From: Acidaminococcus sp.
GTDB lineage: Bacteria; Bacillota; Negativicutes; Acidaminococcales; Acidaminococcaceae
DNA: 64,000 bases
Assembly: GCA_022482815.1 (NCBI GenBank)
Contig: JAKVOM010000001.1
Span: forward strand, 2,562,946-2,626,945
Reading direction: 5' to 3'
The notes under the pieces are model-generated. The model worked only from the letters and a program-made list of their open reading frames with translations. It searched no databases and had not been told where the DNA came from. The translations under genes and the position numbers were made by a program. Of the stretch, positions 44,564 through 53,061 are shown piece after piece. Each line of letters opens with the position of its first letter. Within the stretch, counting starts at the first letter, position 1.

Positions 44564-45601
44564 ATGATTGATTTACGCAGTGATACGCTGACTAAACCTG
44601 ACAAACCTATGTTGGAAACCATTCTTACGGCGCCGCTCGGTGACGATGGCCGTCTTGATGCTAAAGGACGCGGTGAAGACCCGACAGTGAATAAATTAGA
44701 AGACACGGCTGCCGCCCTTATCGGCAAGGAAGCTGGCCTTCTCTGCGCTTCCGGGACGATGGGCAACCAGACAGCGGTACTCACCTGGTGCCGTCCGGGT
44801 GATACAGCTCTCATCAATGATATGCAGCACCTGGACCGGAGTGAAAAAACAGCTTTTGATCCTCGTTTCGGTCAGCTCAAAAAGGCAACCTATCGCCTGG
44901 ATGCCGATTTTCAGCCCAATCTCAAAGATATAGAAGCTGCCCTCAAAAAAGGCGGTATCAAGCTCCTTTGCCTTGAGAACACGCATAACTATTCCGGCGG
45001 TACCTGCATCACTACGGAGACACTGGCAAAAATCTCTCAATTGGCCAAGGCTTACAAGGTTCCCGTTCATATGGACGGCGCACGTCTTTTTAATGCAGCC
45101 ATTTATCTTGGTGTCCCGGCGAAAGAACTTTGTCAGTATGTAGATTCCGTGCAGTTTTGCTTTTCTAAGGGGCTGGGGGCTCCTATCGGCTCTGTGCTGT
45201 GCGGCACAACCGACTTTATTCAGGAAGCGAAGAAAACGCGCAAACTTCTGGGCGGTGCCATGCGTCAGGCAGGCATCATTGCCGCTCCTGCACTCTACGC
45301 CCTCGAGCACAACATCCCCCGGCTGAAAGAAGACCATGAAAATTGTGCGCTCTGCGCCTCCCTTCTGGGATCTCTCAAAAAAGTGGGGCTTCAAAAGAAG
45401 GTTGAAACCAATATTCTCATGCTCGACATGAAAAACACCGGTATCACGCCGCAGGAATTCTGCGATCGTGCCCGCACCAAAGGTCTCTTGATTCGCCCCA
45501 TTATCGATACGTGGGTTCGCCTCGTATTCTATAAGGGCATCACACGTAAAGATGCGGAAAATGCAGCCCGGATAATTCTCGAACTAGATTCGGAGCTATA
45601 G
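44564..45601 (+). CDS. ltaE: Low-specificity L-threonine aldolase-type PLP enzyme
   Basis: The 345-residue fold-type I PLP enzyme starts MIDLRSDTLTKP, has the VHMDGARLFNAA motif (PLP Asp) and the Schiff-base lysine K202 in FCFSKGLGAPIGS. It cleaves threonine/allo-threonine to glycine and acetaldehyde. A CAGGAGG precedes the ATG. It is followed after 18 bp by a symporter gene, suggesting uptake and catabolism of a hydroxy amino acid in one operon. Confidence 0.9.
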   Translation: MIDLRSDTLTKPDKPMLETILTAPLGDDGRLDAKGRGEDPTVNKLEDTAAALIGKEAGLLCASGTMGNQTAVLTWCRPGDTALINDMQHLDRSEKTAFDPRFGQLKKATYRLDADFQPNLKDIEAALKKGGIKLLCLENTHNYSGGTCITTETLAKISQLAKAYKVPVHMDGARLFNAAIYLGVPAKELCQYVDSVQFCFSKGLGAPIGSVLCGTTDFIQEAKKTRKLLGGAMRQAGIIAAPALYALEHNIPRLKEDHENCALCASLLGSLKKVGLQKKVETNILMLDMKNTGITPQEFCDRARTKGLLIRPIIDTWVRLVFYKGITRKDAENAARIILELDSEL

Positions 45602-45619
45602 TGAAAAGGAGGAAGAAAG

Positions 45620-46849
45620 ATGGTTATTCACGGGAAGAAAATTTCGTTGACGACGCAAATTTTTACGGCCATGATTTTGGGTTCCATTGCCGGGCTCATC
45701 AGTGGAAAAACCATGGTTCAACTGGGGTTCATCGGTGATATCTGGCTCAACTGCATCAAGATGATTGTAGTACCCATGGTAATCTGCACTATCGTTACAG
45801 GCATTATCTCCCAGGACAGTCTGACTTCCTTAAAACGGGTCAGTGCCAGAATCATTGCCTATTATGTCATTACGACGATTCTCGCCTGCATTGTCGGGCT
45901 GATTGTAGCAAGTATCCTGCAGCCTGGTCATTACGCCAATTTTGCAGGTCTTGCAGCCAAGAAAGTCACCGGTGAAATCAACGTCACGGTTGCGGGCTTT
46001 TTAAAAGGGCTGTTCTCCACCAACATGGTAGCCACTTTTGCCAAAGGGAATATCGTACAGACTCTCGTCATTTCCATTTTGCTGGGTGTTGCCATCCTGA
46101 AGATTAAAAACCAGGAACACAAAGAAACCATGAAACGCTTCTTTGAAGCAGCCAATAGCATGATTTTTTCCCTGATTGGAATGATCATGCAGGTTTCCCC
46201 TATCGGTATTTTCTTCCTGATGGGCAGTTCCTTTGGTAAGTACGGTGCCGGTATTTTCACCAGCATGGCCGTACTTGTCGGCACCTATTATGCAGCCTGC
46301 ATCGCTCACGTACTGGTTGTCTACGGCACTTTCCTTATGGTCTTTGCTCATATTAATCCATTCCGGTTTATCAAAGACAGCGCCGAACTCTGGATTTATA
46401 CCATTTCTACCTGCAGTTCCATTGCTTCCATTCCTATTAATATGAAGGTAGCCAAAGAAAAGTTTGGTATTCCTGACCGCATTTCCGGTTTTACGATTCC
46501 GTTAGGTTCCCAAATGAACACCGATGGTTCTGTTCTGCTTTACGCCTGCGTAATTCTCTTCATCAGCCAGATGATTGGCCAGCCTATGGCACTGCCCCAA
46601 CTGATCAATACGATTTTCATTTCCACGATTATGTCTATGGGCGGCGGTGGTATTCCCGGCAGTGGCATTGTCAAGTTGATGGTCGTTGTCCAGGCAGTAG
46701 GTCTTCCTATCGAAGTGGTTGGTGTCATTGCAGCCTTCTACCGCCTCTTTGATATGGGCACCACGACCAATAACTGCATCGGTGACCTCGTTGGTACGGT
46801 AATTGTCGGCAAAGCAGAACTGAAAGCTGCCGAAAAAGAAAACGCTTAA
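45620..46849 (+). CDS. Dicarboxylate/amino acid:cation symporter (DAACS family)
   Basis: The 409-residue protein shows about eight membrane helices plus re-entrant loops, with the family motifs STCSSIASIPINM (serine-rich loop), PLGSQMNTDGS and the late DMGTTTNNCIGD. DAACS proteins import glutamate, aspartate, serine/threonine or C4-dicarboxylates with sodium or protons. Its pairing with threonine aldolase favours a serine/threonine-type substrate, but this is inference. Confidence 0.9.
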   Translation: MVIHGKKISLTTQIFTAMILGSIAGLISGKTMVQLGFIGDIWLNCIKMIVVPMVICTIVTGIISQDSLTSLKRVSARIIAYYVITTILACIVGLIVASILQPGHYANFAGLAAKKVTGEINVTVAGFLKGLFSTNMVATFAKGNIVQTLVISILLGVAILKIKNQEHKETMKRFFEAANSMIFSLIGMIMQVSPIGIFFLMGSSFGKYGAGIFTSMAVLVGTYYAACIAHVLVVYGTFLMVFAHINPFRFIKDSAELWIYTISTCSSIASIPINMKVAKEKFGIPDRISGFTIPLGSQMNTDGSVLLYACVILFISQMIGQPMALPQLINTIFISTIMSMGGGGIPGSGIVKLMVVVQAVGLPIEVVGVIAAFYRLFDMGTTTNNCIGDLVGTVIVGKAELKAAEKENA

Positions 46850-46858
46850 AACGTTTAG

Positions 46859-46901
46859 AAGAGCCCTAATCCATTGTATAATGAACTAGGGTTCTTTTTT
46901 T
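46859..46901 (+). terminator. Terminator of the aldolase-symporter operon
   Basis: AGAGCCCTA and TAGGGTTCT pair (one G-U), then TTTTTT; 10 bp after the symporter stop. Confidence 0.85.
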
Positions 46902-46932
46902 ATGCAGAAAACACGTGAGAGGAGAGGATACC

Positions 46933-47898
46933 GTGTTCCGCTATATGGATTACATTTATACGGTCTATGAAGAGCATAGCTTTAGCCGTGCTGCCCAAAA
47001 AATGCATATCTCTCAATCTTCGCTCAGTATTACTATTGCACGTGCCGAAAAAGAAATCGGAGCAAAAATATTTAATCGCGGCACGAATCCTATTTCCCTG
47101 ACAGAGTTTGGTATTTCCTATATTGAAAGTGTCAAAACCATTTATGCTCTTAAAAATGACCTGGAAGAATACATTCGTCAGATGGGGGCGGCCCTTCGCG
47201 GACGAGTAGCCATCGGTGCCAGCAGTTTCTTTTCCACATACTTGCTGACGCATACCATCCAAAAATTCCGAAACACTTATCCCCATGTAAAAATTGAGCT
47301 TTTTGACCACATCATGCCGGAACTCGAAAAAAAGCTGGACAGCGAATTTATCGATTTTATTGTATCAAATACCAAGAAAACTGAAGAGCGCTACCGCAAC
47401 ATTTTACTCTTTCCCGATTATCTGTATCTCATGGTTGTTCCAAAGCTTTGCCCGCAGACGATTTCCCCTGCGCAGAGTGTTGCCTTTGAGGAAATAGGAC
47501 ACGAAAAGAACCCGCGTGCCAAAAGTATTGACCTTACCCAGTTTGCTGAAGTCCCTTTCCTTTTGCTTCACCCTGGAAATAACCTGCGTTATAGTGCGGA
47601 TAACCTGCTTGAAAAAGCTGGGGTCCATCCGCCAATCGTCCTGGAAGTTGATGAAACAATGACGCTGTATCCTATGGTTAAAGCCGGACTCGGTGCGACC
47701 ATCGTCGGGAGTTACGTCATCCGGATGCTCGGAAAACCAGGAGATGCACTTTTCTTTCCGCTTGCCGGAAAAGAAGCCAAACGCGGTACCTACCTCAATG
47801 TACTGAAAAACAAGCGCATGACCCCGGCTCTTCGGGAATTCATCAAAGAGCTCAGGAACTACTGCACAGATGTAGAAAAGAGATTGTCGGGGGTATGA
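46933..47898 (+). CDS. LysR family transcriptional regulator
   Basis: The protein (321 residues from the GTG at 46933, AGAGGAG upstream; an earlier GTG at 46915 overlaps the ribosome binding site) has a LysR helix-turn-helix, HSFSRAAQKMHISQSSLSI, and a two-lobed effector domain. It follows the aldolase-symporter operon and probably controls it through sites near 44473. Effector unknown. Confidence 0.9.
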   Translation: MFRYMDYIYTVYEEHSFSRAAQKMHISQSSLSITIARAEKEIGAKIFNRGTNPISLTEFGISYIESVKTIYALKNDLEEYIRQMGAALRGRVAIGASSFFSTYLLTHTIQKFRNTYPHVKIELFDHIMPELEKKLDSEFIDFIVSNTKKTEERYRNILLFPDYLYLMVVPKLCPQTISPAQSVAFEEIGHEKNPRAKSIDLTQFAEVPFLLLHPGNNLRYSADNLLEKAGVHPPIVLEVDETMTLYPMVKAGLGATIVGSYVIRMLGKPGDALFFPLAGKEAKRGTYLNVLKNKRMTPALREFIKELRNYCTDVEKRLSGV

Positions 47899-47906
47899 GA
47901 AAATGC

Positions 47907-47952
47907 AAAACGGAGCTGCAAAGATTTATTTTTCTCTGCAGCTCCGTTTTTT
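47907..47952 (+). terminator. Terminator between LysR and hydrolase genes
   Basis: AAAACGGAGCTGCA and TGCAGCTCCGTTTT with T tract; convergent genes share it. Confidence 0.92.
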
Positions 47953-47987
47953 TATATTACACGCTATTATTTTAACAAGGGGTGCCC

Positions 47988-48755
47988 TTACTTTCCAAAA
48001 AATTCCACAATGGCATGGATAGCCAGGGCCATATGCTGCGGATTTTGGAAGGGATGGTTAGCTCCTTCTACGGGGATGAATTCGATGACGTTATCTTCCG
48101 CAAATTTCCGCGTCAGTTCAATAGGAATCATTTCATCCTTTGTACCGTGAATAATGAGCATGTCATCGGCATAGTCAAAATATTCATGATTGCGCACGTC
48201 AAAGGCTTTCAGCGAATCCATAAAGGATTGGTCAATTTTCATCTTGCGTTCGAAACCGACCTGGATTTCCTTACCCTTCTCAAGGTTCTTCATGCCCACT
48301 GCATCGATATGATTCGACATGGATTCGTACATATTGACGCCGGGGCAGCGCAGGGCAATCTTTTTGAACGGGTTTCCGACTTCAATGATATACCGCAGTG
48401 TCAGATAGCCGCCAAAGCTCGTGGAATAGTTGTAAAGAGTTTTGGCACCCAGCGTATTTTTTGCATAGTCTGTCACGATTGTCAGATATTCCAGACACTC
48501 CTCTACGGAGAGTTTCTTGCGGGCGTCCTCCCCATGACAGGGCCAGTCAAAGGTGATGACGGCCCAGTCTTTATATTTAGAAAGAAGGTGCTCCGCAAAA
48601 CTTTTCGTTCCGGCCGTATCCTTGCTGCTGCCGAACCCGTGCGTCATGATGACTACATTGTCAAACTCACGGGCCGACTTCGCATGGTCACCGACAAAGA
48701 AGCGGCAGCGGATGCTGTATCCTTCCGCATTAATCTGCAATTTCTTTTCTACCAT
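47988..48755 (-). CDS. Alpha/beta hydrolase
   Basis: The 255-residue protein has the alpha/beta hydrolase order: oxyanion region MTHGFGSS (38-44), nucleophile Ser113 in YSTSFGG, an acid in IHGTKDEMIP and a late catalytic His in EGANHPF. The first Gly of the usual GxSxG is Ser here, as in some lipase-like and acyltransferase-like members. Substrate unknown. It lies 12 bp downstream of an unknown 184-residue gene and is likely cotranscribed. Confidence 0.85.
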   Translation of the reverse strand: MVEKKLQINAEGYSIRCRFFVGDHAKSAREFDNVVIMTHGFGSSKDTAGTKSFAEHLLSKYKDWAVITFDWPCHGEDARKKLSVEECLEYLTIVTDYAKNTLGAKTLYNYSTSFGGYLTLRYIIEVGNPFKKIALRCPGVNMYESMSNHIDAVGMKNLEKGKEIQVGFERKMKIDQSFMDSLKAFDVRNHEYFDYADDMLIIHGTKDEMIPIELTRKFAEDNVIEFIPVEGANHPFQNPQHMALAIHAIVEFFGK

Positions 48756-48767
48756 AATTTCCCTTTC

Positions 48768-49322
48768 TCACCATCCTGCCATATAAAGCGTACCCAGGTA
48801 TTCCTGCATTCCCCGGTGCTCCAGGTAATGATCCATATCATCTTCCTCCCAGTTGTACGGAGTACGGAAGATTTCTACAGATACATTATCGTAGGATTCC
48901 AGGAAATGGTCAAATTCGATTTTGCGTTTCAAATCAAGGAACCCATCTTCACCCGCCAAATCGATGAACGCGGAGAGCTCAGCCTCCTTATTCATAATGT
49001 CGAAGGAGTTCTTCCTATCCAGCATTTCAATCCGGTGTTCCCAGTCATCACGATGTCCGAATGTCACCGTGAAGCCATCCACCAGGTGTTTGTCATCCAC
49101 GTAGTGAATCTGGGTAAAATCTTTGTTGGACGCGTCCCAAATGCTCTTGAGCCGCAGGATCTGCATGTTGCGGGCTCCGAGGAAGCGCTTCAGCAGCGGA
49201 GTATCCTCCATCAACTTCTTCTTGTAGAAGCGAAGGACTTTCAGCGTTGCCTCCACGGCAGGCTCTTCCACTTTTTTCGAAGTCGGGAGTTTTTCCAGAT
49301 CAGGATTCGTAAGTAATTCCAT
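48768..49322 (-). CDS. Protein of unknown function, 184 residues
   Basis: I do not recognise this protein. It is soluble, acidic in the second half and rich in aromatic residues, with no signal peptide or clear motif. A helical start (EATLKVLRFYKKKLMEDTPLL) is followed by a mixed alpha/beta-looking part. A TTACCTCC complement (GGAGGTAA) precedes the ATG. It is coupled with the alpha/beta hydrolase and may share its pathway. Confidence 0.75.
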   Translation of the reverse strand: MELLTNPDLEKLPTSKKVEEPAVEATLKVLRFYKKKLMEDTPLLKRFLGARNMQILRLKSIWDASNKDFTQIHYVDDKHLVDGFTVTFGHRDDWEHRIEMLDRKNSFDIMNKEAELSAFIDLAGEDGFLDLKRKIEFDHFLESYDNVSVEIFRTPYNWEEDDMDHYLEHRGMQEYLGTLYMAGW

Positions 49323-49390
49323 TTGTTACCTCCTTAATGCCAGAAGAAAAACCAACAATCGAAGTCTGATAAGCCTGCGCGGCGGACCCC

Positions 49391-49540
49391 TTATGGTTTC
49401 ATGTCAGACCAGATCCGCAGGCCGACGTAAACGCCGAGAGCAACCCCAATCAAGGCAGTTGTCAAAGAACGCTGCGTCACGCCAACCTCGCTGAGGCTGA
49501 ATCCGAAGACAAGCAAAGCAACGACATCATCAAAGTGCAT
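49391..49540 (-). CDS. Small membrane protein, 49 residues
   Basis: From the ATG at 49540 (AAGGAGG 6 nt upstream) the frame encodes MHFDDVVALLVFGFSLSEVG and a second hydrophobic helix LIGVALGVYVGLRIW. Two short helices and a strong ribosome binding site support a real small gene. A longer frame starting at 49603 lacks a good site. Function unknown. Confidence 0.6.
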   Translation of the reverse strand: MHFDDVVALLVFGFSLSEVGVTQRSLTTALIGVALGVYVGLRIWSDMKP

Positions 49541-49775
49541 AAGCAGCCTCCTTTTCACCAGTTCCTTAGAACGTCGAGTGGCTCCTATTCTACCACAAAT
49601 CAAAAAAATAATCAGTACGAAATTATGGATTGCATTTTGAGGCAGCAGCGGGTAAAATGAGGAGAATTATAAAATTCGTGTAAATTGGTGAAAAAATAGA
49701 AAAGTGCTTTTGGCATATGGCATTTAGCCCCATAAATGCGAATTTTGGGCTTTATCTGATAAAGCCATAAAAATC

Positions 49776-49830
49776 AAAACAGGAATTGTGAAGATACAAA
49801 AGTAAAATTTCTTCACAATTCCTGTTTTTT
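49776..49830. terminator. Terminator of the ABC importer operon
   Basis: AAAACAGGAATTGTGAAG / CTTCACAATTCCTGTTTT with a 17-nt loop, 50 bp past the last ABC gene. A T tract follows in both directions. Confidence 0.85.
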
Positions 49831-49874
49831 ATTTACTGCAAACCGCTCCGCGGTTTGCCTCCGTAGGCGGGCTG
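49829..49874 (+). repeat. Short GCAAACCG hairpin module
   Basis: TTTACTGCAAACCGC-TCC-GCGGTTTGC is a 9-bp perfect hairpin related to those at 43240 and 57812 (the family D tail). Confidence 0.55.
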
Positions 49875-49880
49875 CGGAAT

Positions 49881-50624
49881 TTACATTATTGACGCCAAGA
49901 GTTCTTTCGTGTATGCCTCTTTCGGGTGTTCAAAGACATCGTCTGTGCTCCCCTGCTCCACGATTTTGCCCTGATGCAGCACGATAATCTGCGTACACAG
50001 TCGTTTTGCCAGGAGAAGGTCATGCGTGACAAAAAGACAGGTAATGCCATGACGCTGTATCGTATTCCGGATGAGCATGCCGATTTCAAGCCGCAGGCTG
50101 GCGTCGACAGCACTCGTAATTTCATCGCATATAAGAAGCTGCGGTCCGATACACAAGGCACGCAGGCAGGCCGCCCGCTGGCATTCGCCGCCGCTGACTT
50201 CATGAGGATAGCGTTTCAAGAGTTCCGGTGTGAGGTGACATTCCTCCACGAGCTGCCGAAACTCCGAGTCCGAAAGATGAATCCCATAATTCCGGATGCC
50301 TTCTTCGACACTGTGCTGCAAGGTAAAGCGGGGATGAAAGGAAGCCGCGGGATTTTGGAAAATCATCTGCACTTTCCGGTACAGTTCGCGCCATTCTTTG
50401 CGTGAAGCTCTCGTAATATCTTTTCCCTCCAGAAGAAAATTGCCGCTGTCAGCCTGCTCAAGACCGCAGAGAATGCGGCTCAGCGTACTTTTCCCGGAGC
50501 CGCTTTCTCCGACGATACCGAGAAAAGTGCCGCCGGGCACAGTAAAGGAAACGTCGTCCAGAGCACGAAAAGCATGCCCGCGCCGGCTAAAGCTCTTCAC
50601 GAGGTGATTGACTTCAAGAAACAT
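49881..50624 (-). CDS. Nickel/peptide-type ABC importer ATP-binding protein (DppF/NikE-like)
   Basis: The protein (247 residues from the ATG at 50624, AGGAGGAG upstream) has Walker A GESGSGKST, signature VSGGECQRA, Walker B LLICDEITSA and the H-loop THDL. It is one of two ATPases energising the importer. The start overlaps the end of the first ATPase gene. It is the last gene of the operon. Confidence 0.92.
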   Translation of the reverse strand: MFLEVNHLVKSFSRRGHAFRALDDVSFTVPGGTFLGIVGESGSGKSTLSRILCGLEQADSGNFLLEGKDITRASRKEWRELYRKVQMIFQNPAASFHPRFTLQHSVEEGIRNYGIHLSDSEFRQLVEECHLTPELLKRYPHEVSGGECQRAACLRALCIGPQLLICDEITSAVDASLRLEIGMLIRNTIQRHGITCLFVTHDLLLAKRLCTQIIVLHQGKIVEQGSTDDVFEHPKEAYTKELLASIM

Positions 50625-51411
50625 AGGACGTCTCCTCCTTTTCGCCGATACCACAGCGCTCGAGAAGCATCTGTGTATAAGAAGACTTTGGCGAAGCGAT
50701 GACCTGTGCGGCAGGGCCGATTTCCTGGATGACGCCGTCTTTCAGGACCATCAGGGTATCGGCCATGTACCGGGCCAGGCGGATATCATGAGTGACGAGA
50801 ACGAGACTCATCTTGTGATATTTCCGCACGCGAAGGAGTGCGTCGGCCATTTTTTTCTGGGTTACGCTGTCAACGGCGGAAGTCGGCTCATCGGCAAAAG
50901 CCAGCACAGGCGGCCGCAGCATTGAAAAGAGCAGCTGCGCCCGCTGCACCATACCTCCGGAAAGTTCCTGCGGATAAAGATTAAGTGCATCCGGCGATAA
51001 GTCCAAAAGCGAGGCTCGTTCATCCGTCAATTCATTAAATTCCTGCCTGGAAAGCTTTCCGTCTTTGCCTACGGCATCCCATAGCTGCTGCCTGATTGAG
51101 TAAACAAGACAGAAGGAAGACAGCGCATCCTGAAAGACATACTGGACAGCATGGCTTTGCCAGAGTTTTATCTTATCCGCGTCACGCAGAACTTGTCCGC
51201 AGAAAGAAATCGTACCGCCAGTCTGCGTCACGCCGCGCGAAAGAATGCCAGCGGCGGCCTTCAGGATCGTCGTCTTGCCGCTTCCCGAGGCACCGACAAT
51301 GACAAAGATTTCTTCCTTATGGACGCTGAAGGAAATCTCCTTAACCAGAGGCCTTCCGCCTGCTTCGATGGTAACGTTATGAAGTTGTAGGATTGGTTCA
51401 TTGTTTTCCAT
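50614..51411 (-). CDS. Nickel/peptide-type ABC importer ATP-binding protein (DppD/NikD-like)
   Basis: The 265-residue ATPase has Walker A GASGSGKTT, signature LSGGMVQRAQ, Walker B VLAFADEPTSA and THDIRLA. Its C-terminal oligopeptide-transporter extension is short. It pairs with the downstream ATPase on the two permeases. Between it and the binding-protein gene lie 96 bp with a family E repeat. Confidence 0.92.
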   Translation of the reverse strand: MENNEPILQLHNVTIEAGGRPLVKEISFSVHKEEIFVIVGASGSGKTTILKAAAGILSRGVTQTGGTISFCGQVLRDADKIKLWQSHAVQYVFQDALSSFCLVYSIRQQLWDAVGKDGKLSRQEFNELTDERASLLDLSPDALNLYPQELSGGMVQRAQLLFSMLRPPVLAFADEPTSAVDSVTQKKMADALLRVRKYHKMSLVLVTHDIRLARYMADTLMVLKDGVIQEIGPAAQVIASPKSSYTQMLLERCGIGEKEETSYVS

Positions 51412-51426
51412 GGGAACTCCAAAAAA

Positions 51427-51496
51427 GCTGTGGCGCTATCGCGCGAAAAAAGCTGTGACGTTATAGCCGCCGTTGGCGGCTGACCTTTCCCTCGAA
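51427..51496 (+). repeat. Intergenic repeat family E, copy 1
   Basis: GCTGTGGCGCTATCGCGCG, AAAGCTGTGACG and TAGCCGCCGTTGGCGGC match copies at 54887 and 56337. It interrupts the ABC operon between the binding-protein and ATPase genes. Confidence 0.65.
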
Positions 51497-51507
51497 AGGC
51501 GTTTTTA

Positions 51508-53055
51508 CTATTCTACATCCAACTCAGGCGTGATTTCGTAGTAGTCCGAGGGATGAGCCGTGAGGCCCTTCACATTTTTCTTCATGACAAAATTCATTTT
51601 GAGGAATGACACGTACAGTACAGCGTTATCGTCCAGGATCTGCTGCTGAACAGCAAGGGCAAGCCGATTTCTTTCCGTACGGTCAAAGGTATTGTGCAGT
51701 TTATCAATCAGGGCATCGACATTGGGATTGCTGTAATAACCATTGTTATAGGGCTCTTCGGAATAAATTTTGCTCATCAGATAATATTCCGGGTCACCGG
51801 TCGGCGCCGTCACCATCGCCTGTGCGTAAATATCGTATTCACCGCGCTTCAGGAAATCCTTATAGTTATCCGTGGCGTTGACGTCCAGTTTAATACCGAT
51901 TTTCTTCAGCTGAGACTGGGCATATTCCGCAAGAAGCGGCAGTTCCTGCCGGGATACATAAGTAAGCCAGCGCAAGGTCAGCGGCTTTCCGTCTTTCATG
52001 ACATAGCCATCTGCATTCTTCTCAGTGTAGCCGGCCTCAGCGAGAAGCTTTTTAGCGCCTTCAAGGTCATATTGGGGAGCCTTGAGTCCCCGGCCAAAAT
52101 CCGTATGGGTTGGAAAAGCCCCTACTGCAGGTTCTCCGTTGCCGTTTAAGAGCACATCTACAAACTGCTTCTTGTCAATAGCCATGGCAATGGCTTGTCT
52201 CACACGGTTATCCTGCAGAACCGGCGTCTTAAAGTTCATAGCCGCCTGGTACACGCGGCTTGTTGCGCAGGAAGAGATTTTGTACCGATTTTCATCACTA
52301 AAGTCTTTCAAGCTGGCATAAGGCAGTCCCTGCACAGCGTCGAGTTCCCCACTCTGCATAGCCATGGAAAGAGTTCCGCCGTCAGTAATACTACGGACAA
52401 TGATGCGATCCATTTTGGGTTTTACATCACCCCAGTAGGTTTCGTTTTTCTTCAGCTCTACGCCCTCGTCATCCGCGCGGATTGCCGCATAGGGACCCGT
52501 CCCCACGGCAATACGATTCCTGATGCCCGCTTCCATATCAATGATGGCACTATACGGGTCAGCAAGGTAGTTGATAAGAGCCGGTACTTTTTCCCGGGCA
52601 TGAATCGTGACTTTCTGACCATCGGCAGCAATGCGGTCGATTTTAAGGTCGTGAGGTGCCCTGTCATGGCGCTTCAGAAGATCTTCAAAGCACGCTTTTA
52701 CAGCTTCGCCGGTCACTTTTTTCCCGTTTGAGAAGGTGATATTGTCCCGAAGCTTAATTTCCAGCGTATAGTCGTCAATCTGCTTATAAGACTCCGCGAG
52801 CCAGGGCTGCACGTTCATATTCTGGTCAAATTTAAAGAGTGTCTCCCCGACACCGTATCTGACGGCACTCCAGCCACTATACGCTTCATGGGGATCCAGG
52901 CTGGCATTTTGCATAGCCGGGCCATAGGCCATTGTCCCGTAATGAAAAACTTTCCCCTTTTTCTGAGAAGAAGGACTACTGCCGCAGCCACTAAGTGCCA
53001 CGGCTGCACCCAAAAGAAGGGTCAGACAAATTTTCTTCCATTTTTGTTTCATCAT
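51508..53055 (-). CDS. Family 5 extracellular solute-binding lipoprotein (nickel/peptide/opine type)
   Basis: The 515-residue protein has a lipoprotein signal peptide, with lipobox LSGC at about 21-24, so it is anchored outside the cytoplasmic membrane. The rest has the SBP_bac_5 pattern: LAESYKQIDDYTLEIKLRDNITFSNG, GTGPYAAI, and an RQAIAMAIDKKQFV segment. Family members bind peptides, nickel or nickel/opine complexes (NikA, CntA). Specificity is not readable; the neighbouring CsoR-type sensor favours a metal or metallophore. Confidence 0.88.
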   Translation of the reverse strand: MMKQKWKKICLTLLLGAAVALSGCGSSPSSQKKGKVFHYGTMAYGPAMQNASLDPHEAYSGWSAVRYGVGETLFKFDQNMNVQPWLAESYKQIDDYTLEIKLRDNITFSNGKKVTGEAVKACFEDLLKRHDRAPHDLKIDRIAADGQKVTIHAREKVPALINYLADPYSAIIDMEAGIRNRIAVGTGPYAAIRADDEGVELKKNETYWGDVKPKMDRIIVRSITDGGTLSMAMQSGELDAVQGLPYASLKDFSDENRYKISSCATSRVYQAAMNFKTPVLQDNRVRQAIAMAIDKKQFVDVLLNGNGEPAVGAFPTHTDFGRGLKAPQYDLEGAKKLLAEAGYTEKNADGYVMKDGKPLTLRWLTYVSRQELPLLAEYAQSQLKKIGIKLDVNATDNYKDFLKRGEYDIYAQAMVTAPTGDPEYYLMSKIYSEEPYNNGYYSNPNVDALIDKLHNTFDRTERNRLALAVQQQILDDNAVLYVSFLKMNFVMKKNVKGLTAHPSDYYEITPELDVE

Positions 53056-53061
53056 ATCACC

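Noticed and set aside
47982-49316. Long plus-strand open frame (444 codons)
   Set aside because: Antisense to the hydrolase and the 184-residue gene; both of those have ribosome binding sites.
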